Origin: JACCZX01 sp963710675 | GTDB taxonomy: Bacteria; Pseudomonadota; Gammaproteobacteria; Burkholderiales; Burkholderiaceae_F | Assembly: GCA_963710675.1 (NCBI GenBank) | Contig: CAVQBE010000015.1 | Location: forward strand, 62,001 to 126,000 | Direction of reading: 5' to 3' | Length of the DNA stretch: 64,000 nucleotides | Shown here: positions 19,179 through 28,680 of the stretch, one piece after another | Numbering within the stretch: position 1 is the first letter of the stretch | How the letters are laid out: every line of letters begins with the position of its first letter | The notes under the pieces: model-generated | The model's input: only the letters and a program-made list of their open reading frames with translations | What the model was told of the DNA's origin: nothing | The model's database searches: none | Made by a program: the position numbers and the translations under genes

Positions 19179-19308
19179 TTAGGTGGCATCCGGAGTGCAG
19201 TCTCCCCTGCCGTTGTGAATGCGCGCACGCGCGGCCGCCCGAAGGGCGCGCATCCAACTAATCACGACGAGTGCACGTGCGGCCGCGCAGCGGTCGCGTA
19301 CACGAGGA
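19173..19308. repeat. Nested inverted repeats after the tssQ-like gene
   Basis: TCGTGATTAG (19173-19182, containing the stop codon) pairs with CTAATCACGA (19258-19267). Inside are ATGCGCGC (19219-19226) and GCGCGCAT (19246-19253), and the 14-mer CGGCCGCCCGAAGG shared with 14264-14277. Outside, 19265-19308 is a degenerate inverse copy of the repeat at 17090-17130. Together they could end transcription between the convergent tssQ-like and AAA ATPase genes. Confidence 0.55.
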
Positions 19309-19315
19309 GTGGTCT

Positions 19316-20305
19316 CTAGAACCCTATCCGCGTCTTTTTCGCGGCGCGCTCTTCGGTGATGTCGTCAGGCCGCACTTCATTGCGCCCGGCCAGCTTTGCC
19401 GAGCCGAAAGCAGCAAGCAACACGCGCCGCATCTCGCGCGGCTTTAGCCTGGCAAGCCGGTCAAGGCCTTCATCGGAAAGGTCTGCAGGAAATGCCTGAC
19501 CCCAGGCATGTTCACCGCGTAGCTCGTCGTAGATGCAGCGTGCGATGCGACGCGAGCCTTCGTGATCGGGTGGATCGATCGCATACACGTTCATCCGATT
19601 CAGGATCGGCGACGGAATCGAGTGCGAGTCATTCGCAGTAGCGATCCACACGACATCTGATGCATCGATTGGCACGTCGACGAATTCGTCGATGAATTCG
19701 GTCGCAGTGTCATGCTCTAGCAAGGTGTACAAACTGCCCAGCGGATCGTATTGCGTATCACTGCCGGCCTTGTCGATTTCATCGACGACGATTACCGGGT
19801 TGGCGTAGTCGCCATTGACCAGCGCGTCGAAGACTTTCCCTGGCTTCGCGTTTTTCCATTGCGCCGACGCGCCCGAGAGAATCCAGCCGGCAGTGAGCGA
19901 GCTCATGCCGATGAAGTTGTAGCCGGTACCCAGCAACTTTGCGAGCCGGCGCGCGAAGTGAGTCTTGCCGATGCCCGGTTCGCCCAGTAGCAAAATGGGC
20001 TCGAGCTCGAGCGGATCATTGGAAGACAAACACAGCGCCAGCTGTTTGCGAATGTCCTGCAGTGGCGCTTCAAAGTTAGGCAGCTCGTTGATCAGTGCAT
20101 CGATGTCGGGCAGCGCGGCCGGCTTGGTCACGAAGCGCTGACCACCGCTTCGAATCATCTTGACGTAGGTTGCCCGCAACGCCTCGCTTGCGCTCGCGCC
20201 AAGCTCCTGCAGGCCGGTCAGCGCATCCTCGACGCGCAACACCTGATAGACGTCCTTGAACCCCGCGATCGCAATCGGCGACGGTATCACCGCAGGTACG
20301 CTCAT
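19316..20305 (-). CDS. AAA family ATPase, Lon-like core
   Basis: Protein of 329 residues with one AAA module. Walker A GEPGIGKTHFA is near residue 108, Walker B VIVVDEIDKA near 170, and the sensor 1 Asn in VVWIATANDS. The arrangement resembles the AAA part of Lon, but no protease domain follows. The N-terminal 85 residues are helical and unrecognised. It probably remodels a protein partner; which one is unknown. It converges on the kinase operon and so is not in that transcript, though proximity may be meaningful. Confidence 0.8.
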   Translation of the reverse strand: MSVPAVIPSPIAIAGFKDVYQVLRVEDALTGLQELGASASEALRATYVKMIRSGGQRFVTKPAALPDIDALINELPNFEAPLQDIRKQLALCLSSNDPLELEPILLLGEPGIGKTHFARRLAKLLGTGYNFIGMSSLTAGWILSGASAQWKNAKPGKVFDALVNGDYANPVIVVDEIDKAGSDTQYDPLGSLYTLLEHDTATEFIDEFVDVPIDASDVVWIATANDSHSIPSPILNRMNVYAIDPPDHEGSRRIARCIYDELRGEHAWGQAFPADLSDEGLDRLARLKPREMRRVLLAAFGSAKLAGRNEVRPDDITEERAAKKTRIGF

Positions 20306-20417
20306 TCAGACCTCCATTGACGCTGCATTCGAATCAACGCGGAAGCACATAAACGGTATACATGTAAAACCCTGACTGATAGAGGCTAAAAAGACTACTA
20401 AAGCGAGAATGCAACAA

Positions 20418-20440
20418 AGCACTCGTGCTTGACGAGTGCT
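20418..20440 (-). terminator. Hairpin after DUF6152 gene
   Basis: A 9-bp perfect stem (AGCACTCGT and ACGAGTGCT) with a 5-nt loop lies 22 nt past the stop of the minus-strand gene at 20462. On that strand it is followed by TTTGTTGC, a weak U-tract, so it is a plausible intrinsic terminator. Confidence 0.5.
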
Positions 20441-20461
20441 AAATCGGCTTGCAAAAGGCTG

Positions 20462-20932
20462 CTAATTCACCGGCGCCGATCTAAATGCGTATCCCTTGCC
20501 GTTGATGAACAAATACTCAACGCGCAAAAGCCGCTTGTTGTCGTCCGCCAGCCCGTAGCCAATCACTTCGATTTGGTCACCCACCTTGAGCGGCTGCGAC
20601 AAGCCCCAAGCCTGCATGCGCGACAACGGCGCAAATTCGACCTCCCAAACGCCAGCCGCGTTTGCGGGCACTTGCACCTTCTTCAGAACGCCGGCGCCGT
20701 CGACCGCTTGCTGTTGCGCAGGAACGGTGCGCGAGGCGATGCCATCTGGAAGCTTTGTTGCGTCGACGCGCAACATCACTTCAGCGTGCGGATTCTGCCA
20801 GCGCACCTGCGTCAGCGTGCCGCTCAAATACAGCGGCTTGTCCTGATCGAAGCTCGACCAGCCGTGATGAGCAAGGACCGGCGCGGCGAGCAGCACGCCG
20901 ATCGTCAGGTAAGCAAAGTGGCGACGATACAT
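20462..20932 (-). CDS. DUF6152 family exported protein
   Basis: Protein of 156 residues with a signal peptide (YLTIGVLLAAPVLAHHGWSS; cleavage expected before HHGW). The HHGWSSFD start of the mature chain, the GTLTQVRWQNPHAEV strand pattern and the closing VEYLFINGKGY fit the DUF6152 family, a small beta-rich periplasmic protein of unknown role. It is 22 nt downstream of the DUF6644 membrane protein gene, and the two families often occur together. Confidence 0.75.
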   Translation of the reverse strand: MYRRHFAYLTIGVLLAAPVLAHHGWSSFDQDKPLYLSGTLTQVRWQNPHAEVMLRVDATKLPDGIASRTVPAQQQAVDGAGVLKKVQVPANAAGVWEVEFAPLSRMQAWGLSQPLKVGDQIEVIGYGLADDNKRLLRVEYLFINGKGYAFRSAPVN

Positions 20933-20954
20933 ACGACCTCCTCAACATGACTAT

Positions 20955-21419
20955 TCAAACGTAGGCAATCAAGCGGCCACAGGCGATGACGCCTATCCAG
21001 AGCACGACCGAGAGCAAGGACTGGGCCTTCGCGACCCAATCATGTAGCAGAAGGCTACCGCGTCGATGAAACCACCAGGCGTTGCCGCCTGCCGTAGCGA
21101 TCAACCCGAGCTTTATCTGAAACGCTCGGTTGGTGACAATCTCGGTGGCGCTCGAAATCAACATCAACAAACCCGCAGCGGCGGCCACTGCAAACGACAC
21201 CAACGCTATCGTTACCGACAGGCGCGCGAGGGGCGAAAGCGGAACCGCCGGGGCCGCACCAAAGACGCGCAGCTCGAGCACCATTAAGGATCCAAACACC
21301 GCGGCAAATGCAGCGATATGAATTGTCTCGAGCGCGGGATACGCCCAGATGGAGCGGCGTATCGCTTCCGACAACGGCCACGTCTCAATCGCGGTCAGGG
21401 CGGTGGTGATCGCAGACAC
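20955..21419 (-). CDS. DUF6644 family membrane protein
   Basis: Protein of 154 residues with about four membrane helices (starting near residues 30, 66, 103 and 133). The segment SIWAYPALETIHIAAFA and the basic NAWWFHRRGS loop are typical of DUF6644 proteins. His residues inside helices hint at a cytochrome- or CopD-like fold, but no firm heme ligand set can be assigned. It is the first gene of a probable pair with DUF6152. Molecular function is unknown. Confidence 0.7.
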   Translation of the reverse strand: MSAITTALTAIETWPLSEAIRRSIWAYPALETIHIAAFAAVFGSLMVLELRVFGAAPAVPLSPLARLSVTIALVSFAVAAAAGLLMLISSATEIVTNRAFQIKLGLIATAGGNAWWFHRRGSLLLHDWVAKAQSLLSVVLWIGVIACGRLIAYV

Positions 21420-21433
21420 AGACGACTCTACGT

Positions 21434-22963
21434 CTAGCGACGACGTGTGCCGCCCAGTATTGATCCCAGAACTCCGCGCGTAATTTCGCGCGCTATCGAC
21501 GACCCGACCGAACGCGCGGCGCTCTTGCTCATCGCCTCGACCATCCCTTCGCGTCGACCGCCGCGTGGACCGGTCGAGCCAAACAGAATGTCACCGAGTC
21601 CGCCCATGATGCCGCCCCCAGACGTCGGCGCGGGGGACGGAGCGCCGGGCTTGCCGCGACCTTGTCCCGCTGCCGGTGGCGATGCACTTTCCGCGCGCGC
21701 CCTCAACATCTCGTGGGCAGACTCACGATCGACCGTCTTGTCGTACGTTCCGGCAACGATTGAATTCTTGATCAGTTGCCCGCGCTGATCCGGCGTGATG
21801 GGGCCAAGCTGCGATCCCGGCGGCAGTACCCAAGCGCGCTCCGTGATGCCGGGCGTGCCTTTAGCGTCGAGGAAGCTGACCAGCGCTTCGCCCACCGCCA
21901 GCTCAAGAATCGCCTTGGTCGCATCAATCTTCGGATTGGCGCGCATTGTCTCGGCCACAGACTTGACCGCTTTCTGGTCGCGTGGAGTGAATGCGCGCAG
22001 CGCGTGCTGCACGCGGTTGCCGAGCTGGCCCAGCACTTTATCGGGGATATCGAGGGGGTTTTGCGTGACGAAGAAAACGCCGACACCTTTGGAGCGAATC
22101 AGCCGTACTACCTGCTCGACTTTTTCCAGCAATGCGGTCGGAGCGTCGTTGAATAACAAATGCGCCTCGTCGAAAAAGAATACGAGCTTCGGTTTGTCGC
22201 GATCGCCGACTTCGGGAAGGTTTTCAAATAATTCGGCCAGCAACCACAGCAGGAAGCTCGCATATAAGCGCGGGTTGTTCATCATCTTGTCCGCGGCAAG
22301 CACGTTGACAACGCCTTTGCCGTCAGTGGTCTGCATCAGGTCCGCGATGTCGAGCATCGGCTCACCGAAGAAGCGTTCACCGCCCTGCTCTTCGAGCTGC
22401 AACAGACCGCGCTGAATCGCACCGATCGACGCCGACGAGACGTTGCCGTATTGCGTCTTGAACTGAGCGGCGTTGTCACCGACGTATTGCAGGATTGCGC
22501 GCAGGTCCTTCAGATCGAGCAGCAGCAAGCCGTTGTCGTCGGCCACCTTGAATACCAGAGACAGGACGCCTTCCTGCGTTTCGTTCAGCGCAAGCAGCCT
22601 TGCGAACAACAGCGGTCCCATATCCGACACGGTCGCGCGCACCGGATGCCCCTGCTCGCCCCAGATGTCCCATAGCGTGACTGGACATGCTTGCCAGTCC
22701 GGTTCCGGCAGCCCGCGCTCGGCAAGCCGGGCTTTCATCTTGTCGTCTGCCTTGCCCGCGGCTGCGATGCCCGAAAAGTCGCCCTTGATATCGGCCATGA
22801 ACACCGGTACGCCAATATTCGAAAAGCTTTCGGCCATTTTTTGCATCGTTACCGTCTTGCCGGTACCGGTGGCGCCGGTAACGCAGCCGTGTCGATTCGC
22901 TAGCGCCGGCAACAAGGCGAGTTCGGTATTACCCGACATTGCAATCACGAGCGGTTCAGCCAT
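21434..22963 (-). CDS. HerA-like ATPase (DUF853/YjgR family)
   Basis: P-loop ATPase of 509 residues. Walker A GATGTGKTVTMQ is near residue 31 and Walker B LVFFFDEAHLL near 265, with an arginine-rich HerA-type C-terminal segment. The C-terminus has a Gly-rich linker (SGGGIMGGLGDILFG). I start at ATG 22963, because the frame upstream runs antisense through yebC and is not family sequence. YjgR-type proteins are widespread; DNA or chromosome handling is suspected but not shown. It is divergent from yebC over 114 nt. Confidence 0.85.
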   Translation of the reverse strand: MAEPLVIAMSGNTELALLPALANRHGCVTGATGTGKTVTMQKMAESFSNIGVPVFMADIKGDFSGIAAAGKADDKMKARLAERGLPEPDWQACPVTLWDIWGEQGHPVRATVSDMGPLLFARLLALNETQEGVLSLVFKVADDNGLLLLDLKDLRAILQYVGDNAAQFKTQYGNVSSASIGAIQRGLLQLEEQGGERFFGEPMLDIADLMQTTDGKGVVNVLAADKMMNNPRLYASFLLWLLAELFENLPEVGDRDKPKLVFFFDEAHLLFNDAPTALLEKVEQVVRLIRSKGVGVFFVTQNPLDIPDKVLGQLGNRVQHALRAFTPRDQKAVKSVAETMRANPKIDATKAILELAVGEALVSFLDAKGTPGITERAWVLPPGSQLGPITPDQRGQLIKNSIVAGTYDKTVDRESAHEMLRARAESASPPAAGQGRGKPGAPSPAPTSGGGIMGGLGDILFGSTGPRGGRREGMVEAMSKSAARSVGSSIAREITRGVLGSILGGTRRR

Positions 22964-23077
22964 GCAAGCCTCGACTGGTTGTTTCGCAAAGCGTAGCCGA
23001 ACGGGAGTTTCGGAGCGCACCGCTCCTGATGTACTGCTTGTTACACTCGCGCCCCTTTTCCGAGTCGCAGCGATCCC

Positions 23078-23803
23078 ATGGCCGGCCATTCCAAGTGGGC
23101 CAACATTCAGCATCGAAAAAACCGCCAGGATGCGAAGCGCGGTTCGCTGTGGACGAAGATCATTCGTGAAGTGACGGTTGCTGCGCGCGACGGTGGCGCC
23201 GATCCTGGCATGAACCCGCGCCTGCGCCTTGCTCTCGAGAAGGCTCGGCTTGGCAACGTTCCCAAAGACAAGCTCACGGGCGCGATCCAGCGTGGCGCCG
23301 GCAAGCTCGAGGGTGTGACCTACGAAGAGATTCGATACGAGGGGTATGGCATCGGCGGCGCGGCATTGATGATCGATGCGCTGACCGATAACCGGGTGCG
23401 TACCGTCGCCGAAGTGCGGCATGCATTAGCGAAGCATGGCGGCAACCTCGGTACCGACGGCTCGGTTGCATTCAACTTCAAGCATTGCGGCCAATTGCTG
23501 TTTGCGCCCGGCACATCGGAAGAGAAAGTGATGGACGTTGCGCTCGACGCCGGTGCCGAGGATGTGATCGCCAATGATGACGGCACGGTCGAAGTCATCT
23601 CGGCGCCCGCCGACTTTGAAAAGGTTCGCACCGCACTTGACAGTGCGGGGCTGAAACCCGAGCTTGCCGAGGTGACGATGAAGCCTCTCGCGGAAACGGT
23701 ACTCACGGGTGACGATGCCGACAGGATGCAAAAACTGCTCGACATCCTTGAAGACCTGGACGATGTGCAACAGGTGTACACCACCGCCGCAATCGCAGCG
23801 TGA
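23078..23803 (+). CDS. yebC: YebC/PmpR family regulator
   Basis: Protein of 241 residues, the family's usual length. It begins MAGHSKWANIQHRKNRQDAK, the family's invariant opening, and has YEEIRYEGYGIGGAALMI in the middle domain. Members act as DNA-binding regulators and have been linked to relief of ribosome stalling at proline runs. It is the first gene of the housekeeping block, 10 nt upstream of purD. Confidence 0.95.
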   Translation: MAGHSKWANIQHRKNRQDAKRGSLWTKIIREVTVAARDGGADPGMNPRLRLALEKARLGNVPKDKLTGAIQRGAGKLEGVTYEEIRYEGYGIGGAALMIDALTDNRVRTVAEVRHALAKHGGNLGTDGSVAFNFKHCGQLLFAPGTSEEKVMDVALDAGAEDVIANDDGTVEVISAPADFEKVRTALDSAGLKPELAEVTMKPLAETVLTGDDADRMQKLLDILEDLDDVQQVYTTAAIAA

Positions 23804-23813
23804 ACAGGCCTAG

Positions 23814-25109
23814 ATGAAGCTGCTGGTCATTGGCGGCGGCGGTCGCGAGCACGCGATCGCGTGGAAACTGGCTCGGTCGGCACGCGTGCAGACTATCTTT
23901 GTCGCGCCTGGTAATGGCGGTACTGCGGGCGACAAGCGCTTTCAGAATGTTCCGTACGAAAGCAATGAAGCGCTGGCGGACTTTGCTCAGCGCGAAGGTG
24001 TGGCGTTTACAGTCGTCGGACCCGAAGCTCCGCTTGCCTCCGGCGTGGTCGATGTGTTTCGTTCGCGCGGATTGAGAATCTTCGGCCCCACGCGAGCAGC
24101 CGCGCAGCTCGAGAGTTCGAAGGATTTTGCCAAGGCGTTCATGCAGCGCCACCGAATCCCGACCGCCCAGTATCAGACCTTCACAGATGCCGTGCTCGCG
24201 CGCGCATACGTCAACGAGCGTGGCGCACCGATCGTCATCAAGGCGGATGGTTTGGCTGCAGGCAAGGGAGTGGTCGTTGCTATGACGTTGGACGAGGCCA
24301 ACGCTGCGATCGATTCAATGCTGATTGACAACCGCATGGGCGCGAGCGGTGCGCGTGTCGTGATCGAGCAGTTTCTAACGGGCGAGGAAGCAAGCTTCAT
24401 CGTCATGTCGGACGGCAAGAACGTGCTGGCGCTCGCCACGAGTCAGGATCACAAGCGCTTGCTCGATGACGACCGCGGGCCGAACACCGGCGGCATGGGT
24501 GCGTATTCGCCAGCGCCCGTCATCACGCCGACGATCCACGCACGTGCGCTGCGCGAGATCATCATGCCGACAGTCAACGGAATGGCCGCCGACGGAATTC
24601 CGTACCAGGGATTTTTGTATGCCGGCCTGATGATTGAACCCGACGGCAACATCAAGACGCTCGAATTCAATTGCCGCCTGGGCGATCCGGAAACTCAACC
24701 GATCATGCTGCGACTGAAGTCCAGTCTCGCGCAATTAATTGATGCTGCAATTGATGGACGGCTTGACCAGGTCGAGGCCGAATGGGATCGCCGCACCGCA
24801 CTCGGTGTCGTGATCGCTTCTGCGGGTTACCCTGACAATCCGCGCACTGGCGACGCGATCACGCGGCTACCGAATGACACTGAAGACTGTATTACCTTTC
24901 ACGCCGGCACAGCGTTCGAGGATCAGCAACTTGTAACGCGTGGTGGCCGTGTGCTGTGTGTCACCGCGCTGGGCGAAACGGTGCGTGCCGCGCAAAAACG
25001 CGCATACGACGCGGTGGACGAAGTCGAGTTCAGTGGAATGCAATGCCGCCGCGACATCGGGCATCGTGCCCTCGCACCGAAAACAACCGCTAGGATCGTT
25101 GATGCCTGA
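23814..25109 (+). CDS. purD: Phosphoribosylamine-glycine ligase
   Basis: ATP-grasp enzyme of 431 residues that joins glycine to phosphoribosylamine, step two of purine synthesis. The N-terminal motif is LVIGGGGREHAIAWKL; the ATP-grasp core includes VIKADGLAAGKGVVVA and DDDRGPNTGGMGAYSP; the metal-binding region is LEFNCRLGDPETQ. It is intact. The last 8 nt overlap the start of the S9 peptidase gene. Confidence 0.97.
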   Translation: MKLLVIGGGGREHAIAWKLARSARVQTIFVAPGNGGTAGDKRFQNVPYESNEALADFAQREGVAFTVVGPEAPLASGVVDVFRSRGLRIFGPTRAAAQLESSKDFAKAFMQRHRIPTAQYQTFTDAVLARAYVNERGAPIVIKADGLAAGKGVVVAMTLDEANAAIDSMLIDNRMGASGARVVIEQFLTGEEASFIVMSDGKNVLALATSQDHKRLLDDDRGPNTGGMGAYSPAPVITPTIHARALREIIMPTVNGMAADGIPYQGFLYAGLMIEPDGNIKTLEFNCRLGDPETQPIMLRLKSSLAQLIDAAIDGRLDQVEAEWDRRTALGVVIASAGYPDNPRTGDAITRLPNDTEDCITFHAGTAFEDQQLVTRGGRVLCVTALGETVRAAQKRAYDAVDEVEFSGMQCRRDIGHRALAPKTTARIVDA

Positions 25110-27096
25110 CACGCCGTACACCGTAGAACAGCACATCGCGCTGAAGCGCGTGTCGGCGATTGCACCGTCACCGGACGGTACTTGGCTCGCCGTTGCCGTG
25201 CAAAGGCTCGATCGCGAGGGCGTGAAGTACGTATCCGACATTTGGAAGGTGCCTACCGACGGCAGCGACGCAACGCAACTGACACGCGGCGACAGCAAGG
25301 ACACAGCGCTTTGTTTCCGCCGGGACGGTGCACTCGGATTTCTTTCGAACCGGCAGCCAAATGAAGTCGAGAGCGACGACGACGCCGAGAAGCGCATGCA
25401 GGTCTGGTTGTTACCGGCAGCCGGCGGCGAAGCTCTGCAGCTGACCGATGAACCGCTTGGTATCAGCGATTTCAAGTTTGCGAAGAATGCTGACTGTCTG
25501 GTCGTGCTGGCTTCCGTGCTGGATGGCGTCGAATACGACAAACAACGCGAAACCGCAAAGGACCGTGAGAAGAAAGGTTCAAGCGCGCGTCACTTCCGCA
25601 GTCAGCCGGTGCGCCACTGGGACCACTGGCTGCACGAGAACGACAACATGGCGAACACGCACGTGATTGCGTATTCATCCGATGGAAAAGCGCGCACCGA
25701 TCTAACACCGGAGGCACGTCGGGAGATGTCGGTCGAGCCTGGATTCGACGTCTCACCCGATGGCCGGCACGTTGCCGTGACATGGCAGAGCACCGGCGAC
25801 GATCGCGAAACCGACACCGCGATCGCGCTGATCGCTGTCGAGTCCAAAAAGATGGCCATCGTTGGCGCAGCGACCAACAGCAACACGGAATCACCGCGAT
25901 TTTCACCCGACGGTAAGACGCTCGCCGTAATTCGCATGACGCGCTCGCCGACCGTCGTTGTTCGCCCAACGCTTACGTTGATCGACGCGGCAAGCGGGTC
26001 GCTGCGTGAAGTTGCCAAAGACTTCGAGGCGTGGCCTGAACTAGGCGATTGGTCCGCCGATGGCAAACGTTTGATCGTCGGCGCCGACGTCGCGGGGCAT
26101 GTGCCAGTTTTTGCAATAGAAGTTGATACCGGTAAAGCAGAGAGGATCACTGCCGAGCGCGAAGGTGGTGCTCACGGCGATCTGCATGTGCTTCGGGACG
26201 GACGCATCGCCGGAATTCGCTCGACGTTTCTCGAGCCACCCGAAGCATTCGTCGTCGCGTCAAGAGGCAGTTCCCCGCCGCAGACGCTGGCACGCCTTTC
26301 GGGTTTCGAATATCCGGATTGGGTGGAGGTCGAAAACCTTGCAGCCAAATCAACCGACGGCATCAATGTGCAGTACTTCGTCGTGAAGCCGAAGAACGCG
26401 CAAGGCCGACTGCCCACATTGCTCTGGATTCACGGCGGCCCGATCGGCATGACGGCAGATGCCTGGCACTGGCGGTGGAATCCGTTGCTTGCGGTCGCGC
26501 AGGGTTATACGGTCGTGCAACCGAACCCGCGCGGCTCGACGGGCTTTGGCCAGCAGTTCGTACAGGGTATCTGGGGCAACGTCTGGGGCGACCAGTGCTA
26601 CAAGGACCTTATGGCGGTCACCGATGCAATTGCCGCGCGCGCCGACGTCGATCCGAATCGGATGATGGCGATGGGTGGCAGCTTCGGCGGCTACATGACG
26701 AACTGGATCGGCACGCAGACGCAGCGCTTTAAATGTCTGATTACGCACGCGTGCGTAACGACGATGGCGCAATTCACCGGCACCACGGATCACCCCGCCT
26801 GGTGGTACCTGGAAATGGGCGGCGAGGATCCGTACGCTGACCCCGCTGCGTACGATCGCTACGCACCGATCCGCCATATCAAACAGTGGAAAACACCGGC
26901 GCTGATCATTCACGGTGAAAAGGATTACCGCTGTCCGATCGGTGAAGGACTGAACCTGTTCGAAGCACTTCAATACCACGGCGTGCCGTCAGAGATGCTG
27001 GTGTTCCCCGACGAGAACCACTGGATCATGAAGCCGCGCAATATCGTCGCGTGGTACGACACGGTGTTGGGCTTCATTAAGCGCCACCTTTCGTGA
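25102..27096 (+). CDS. S9 family prolyl oligopeptidase
   Basis: Serine peptidase of 664 residues. ATG 25102 is chosen because the sequence from there (TPYTVEQHIALKRVSAIAPS) looks like an authentic start; the longer frame is antisense-like. Residues 1-400 form a WD40-like propeller (repeated SPDG motifs). The catalytic domain has Ser in GGSFGGYM, Asp in HGEKDYRCP and His in DENHWI, the S9C acylaminoacyl-peptidase layout. No signal peptide, so cytoplasmic. It sits between purD (8-nt overlap) and hemF (4-nt overlap), an unusual insertion into this block. Confidence 0.92.
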   Translation: MPDTPYTVEQHIALKRVSAIAPSPDGTWLAVAVQRLDREGVKYVSDIWKVPTDGSDATQLTRGDSKDTALCFRRDGALGFLSNRQPNEVESDDDAEKRMQVWLLPAAGGEALQLTDEPLGISDFKFAKNADCLVVLASVLDGVEYDKQRETAKDREKKGSSARHFRSQPVRHWDHWLHENDNMANTHVIAYSSDGKARTDLTPEARREMSVEPGFDVSPDGRHVAVTWQSTGDDRETDTAIALIAVESKKMAIVGAATNSNTESPRFSPDGKTLAVIRMTRSPTVVVRPTLTLIDAASGSLREVAKDFEAWPELGDWSADGKRLIVGADVAGHVPVFAIEVDTGKAERITAEREGGAHGDLHVLRDGRIAGIRSTFLEPPEAFVVASRGSSPPQTLARLSGFEYPDWVEVENLAAKSTDGINVQYFVVKPKNAQGRLPTLLWIHGGPIGMTADAWHWRWNPLLAVAQGYTVVQPNPRGSTGFGQQFVQGIWGNVWGDQCYKDLMAVTDAIAARADVDPNRMMAMGGSFGGYMTNWIGTQTQRFKCLITHACVTTMAQFTGTTDHPAWWYLEMGGEDPYADPAAYDRYAPIRHIKQWKTPALIIHGEKDYRCPIGEGLNLFEALQYHGVPSEMLVFPDENHWIMKPRNIVAWYDTVLGFIKRHLS

Positions 27097-28016
27097 CCGC
27101 AGAGTTTCTCGACAGTCAAAGCGTTCGCGAGTATCTGCTCGACCTGCAACAACGGATCGTCGACGCGTTCGAACGACTGGACGGCCGGCGATTCCGTCAC
27201 GATGTCTGGGAGAAGCCCGCCGATGCGCAACTCGGCGGCGGTGGACTGACGCGCATTATCGAAAACGGCAATCTGCTCGAACGCGGAGGGGTCGGCTTCT
27301 CACATGTCGTCGGCAAGGCGCTGCCGCCGTCGGCCAGCGCCCAACGACCCGAACTGGCAGGACGACGCTTCGAAGCGCTCGGTGTCTCGCTCGTTTTTCA
27401 TCCGCGCAATCCGCACGTTCCTACCGTACACATGAACGTCCGGTTCTTCATTGCGAAAGCTAAGGATCAGCGCGACATTTTCTGGTTCGGTGGCGGAATG
27501 GATCTGACGCCTTACTACGGTTACGAGGAGGACGCGCAGCACTTTCACGGAACGTGCAAACGTGCTCTCGATCCCTTCGGCGCCGACAAATACCCGCGTT
27601 TCAAGAAATGGTGCGACGAGTATTTCTATCTGAAGCACCGTGACGAGCCGCGTGGCATAGGTGGCGTGTTCTTTGATGATTTTCACGAGCCGGGTTTCGC
27701 GCAGAGCTTTGCAATGCAGCGCGCGGTAGGCGATTCGTTTCTTGACGCTTACGTAGCCATCGTCGAGCGCCGCCGGGATACGTCTTACGGCGACCGCGAG
27801 CGCGACTTTCAGGCGTATCGGCGCGGCCGCTACGTTGAATTCAATCTTGTATTCGATCGCGGCACCTTGTTCGGACTGCAGTCGGGTGGCCGCACCGAAT
27901 CGATCCTGATGTCGCTGCCTCCAATCGTGCATTGGAAATACGACTGGCAGCCTGAGCCCGGAACGCCTGAAGCGCGGCTGTACTCGGAGTTTCTGCGACC
28001 ACGGGAATGGGCCTAG
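27093..28016 (+). CDS. hemF: Oxygen-dependent coproporphyrinogen III oxidase
   Basis: Converts coproporphyrinogen III to protoporphyrinogen IX with O2, a late step in heme synthesis. 307 residues. Family signatures include FRHDVWEKP near the N-terminus, VPTVHMNVRFF, and FWFGGGMDLTPYYGYEEDA. It starts with GTG overlapping the upstream TGA (GTGA), which indicates translational coupling. Its presence implies an aerobic lifestyle. Confidence 0.96.
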   Translation: MTAEFLDSQSVREYLLDLQQRIVDAFERLDGRRFRHDVWEKPADAQLGGGGLTRIIENGNLLERGGVGFSHVVGKALPPSASAQRPELAGRRFEALGVSLVFHPRNPHVPTVHMNVRFFIAKAKDQRDIFWFGGGMDLTPYYGYEEDAQHFHGTCKRALDPFGADKYPRFKKWCDEYFYLKHRDEPRGIGGVFFDDFHEPGFAQSFAMQRAVGDSFLDAYVAIVERRRDTSYGDRERDFQAYRRGRYVEFNLVFDRGTLFGLQSGGRTESILMSLPPIVHWKYDWQPEPGTPEARLYSEFLRPREWA

Positions 28017-28019
28017 CGG

Positions 28020-28679
28020 ATGGACGACGCAGCGGCGCCGATCGGGCTGCTCGGGGGCAGCTTCGATCCGATTCATCACGGTCATCTGCAGTTGGCACAC
28101 GACGCGCTGAAGCATTTACCGCTCGAGGAGGTTCGCTTTGTCCCCGCTGCCCAACCGTGGCAGAAGGGTCCGATCACCGCCGCCGGACACAGAGCGCAAA
28201 TGGTGCAATTGGCGATTGCCGATCAGCCGCGATTTGCGCTCGACATGCGCGAAATCGAACGCGGTGGAGTGACCTACACGATTGACACGTTGCATGCGCT
28301 GCGTTCACAGATGCCCGACCGCCCGCTCGTGTTGGTCATGGGCTCGGATCAGTTCGCGCGGCTTAATACCTGGCGTGACTGGCTACAGGTCATTCAGCTG
28401 GCGCATGTTGCCGTCGCAACGCGCGCCGCGGCGCATGTTCCACTCAGCGCGAAAATGTTGACGCTGCTCGACGAGCGGCGTGCAGAAGCCGCATCCCTGG
28501 CTTCGAAAGCGGGCGGCAACGTCGTCGAATTCGCGATGACGCCGGTGGATGCGTCCGCAACCGAGGTTCGTCGTTTGCTGCGCCAGCCGAACTCAGCCGA
28601 AAGGGCGCAGCGTCTGTCCGCGATGGTTCCTGCCGCGGTGCTCAACTATATTGATTCGCATCACCTGTATCGGGACTAA
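28020..28679 (+). CDS. nadD: Nicotinate-nucleotide adenylyltransferase
   Basis: Transfers AMP to nicotinate mononucleotide in NAD synthesis. 219 residues. The nucleotidyltransferase motif GGSFDPIHHGHLQLA lies at residues 11-25, and SATEVRRLLR near the C-terminus binds the triphosphate. It begins 3 nt after the hemF stop and is followed by rsfS, the usual pairing in Proteobacteria. Confidence 0.95.
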   Translation: MDDAAAPIGLLGGSFDPIHHGHLQLAHDALKHLPLEEVRFVPAAQPWQKGPITAAGHRAQMVQLAIADQPRFALDMREIERGGVTYTIDTLHALRSQMPDRPLVLVMGSDQFARLNTWRDWLQVIQLAHVAVATRAAAHVPLSAKMLTLLDERRAEAASLASKAGGNVVEFAMTPVDASATEVRRLLRQPNSAERAQRLSAMVPAAVLNYIDSHHLYRD

Positions 28680-28680
28680 T

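Noticed and set aside
22964..23422. N-terminal extension of the HerA-like ATPase
   Set aside because: The upstream frame is antisense to yebC and lacks family sequence; the homologous start is ATG 22963.
24867..25541. Long minus-strand frame opposite purD and the S9 peptidase gene
   Set aside because: It is antisense to two well-supported genes, Ser-rich as expected for a shadow frame, and has no recognisable domain.
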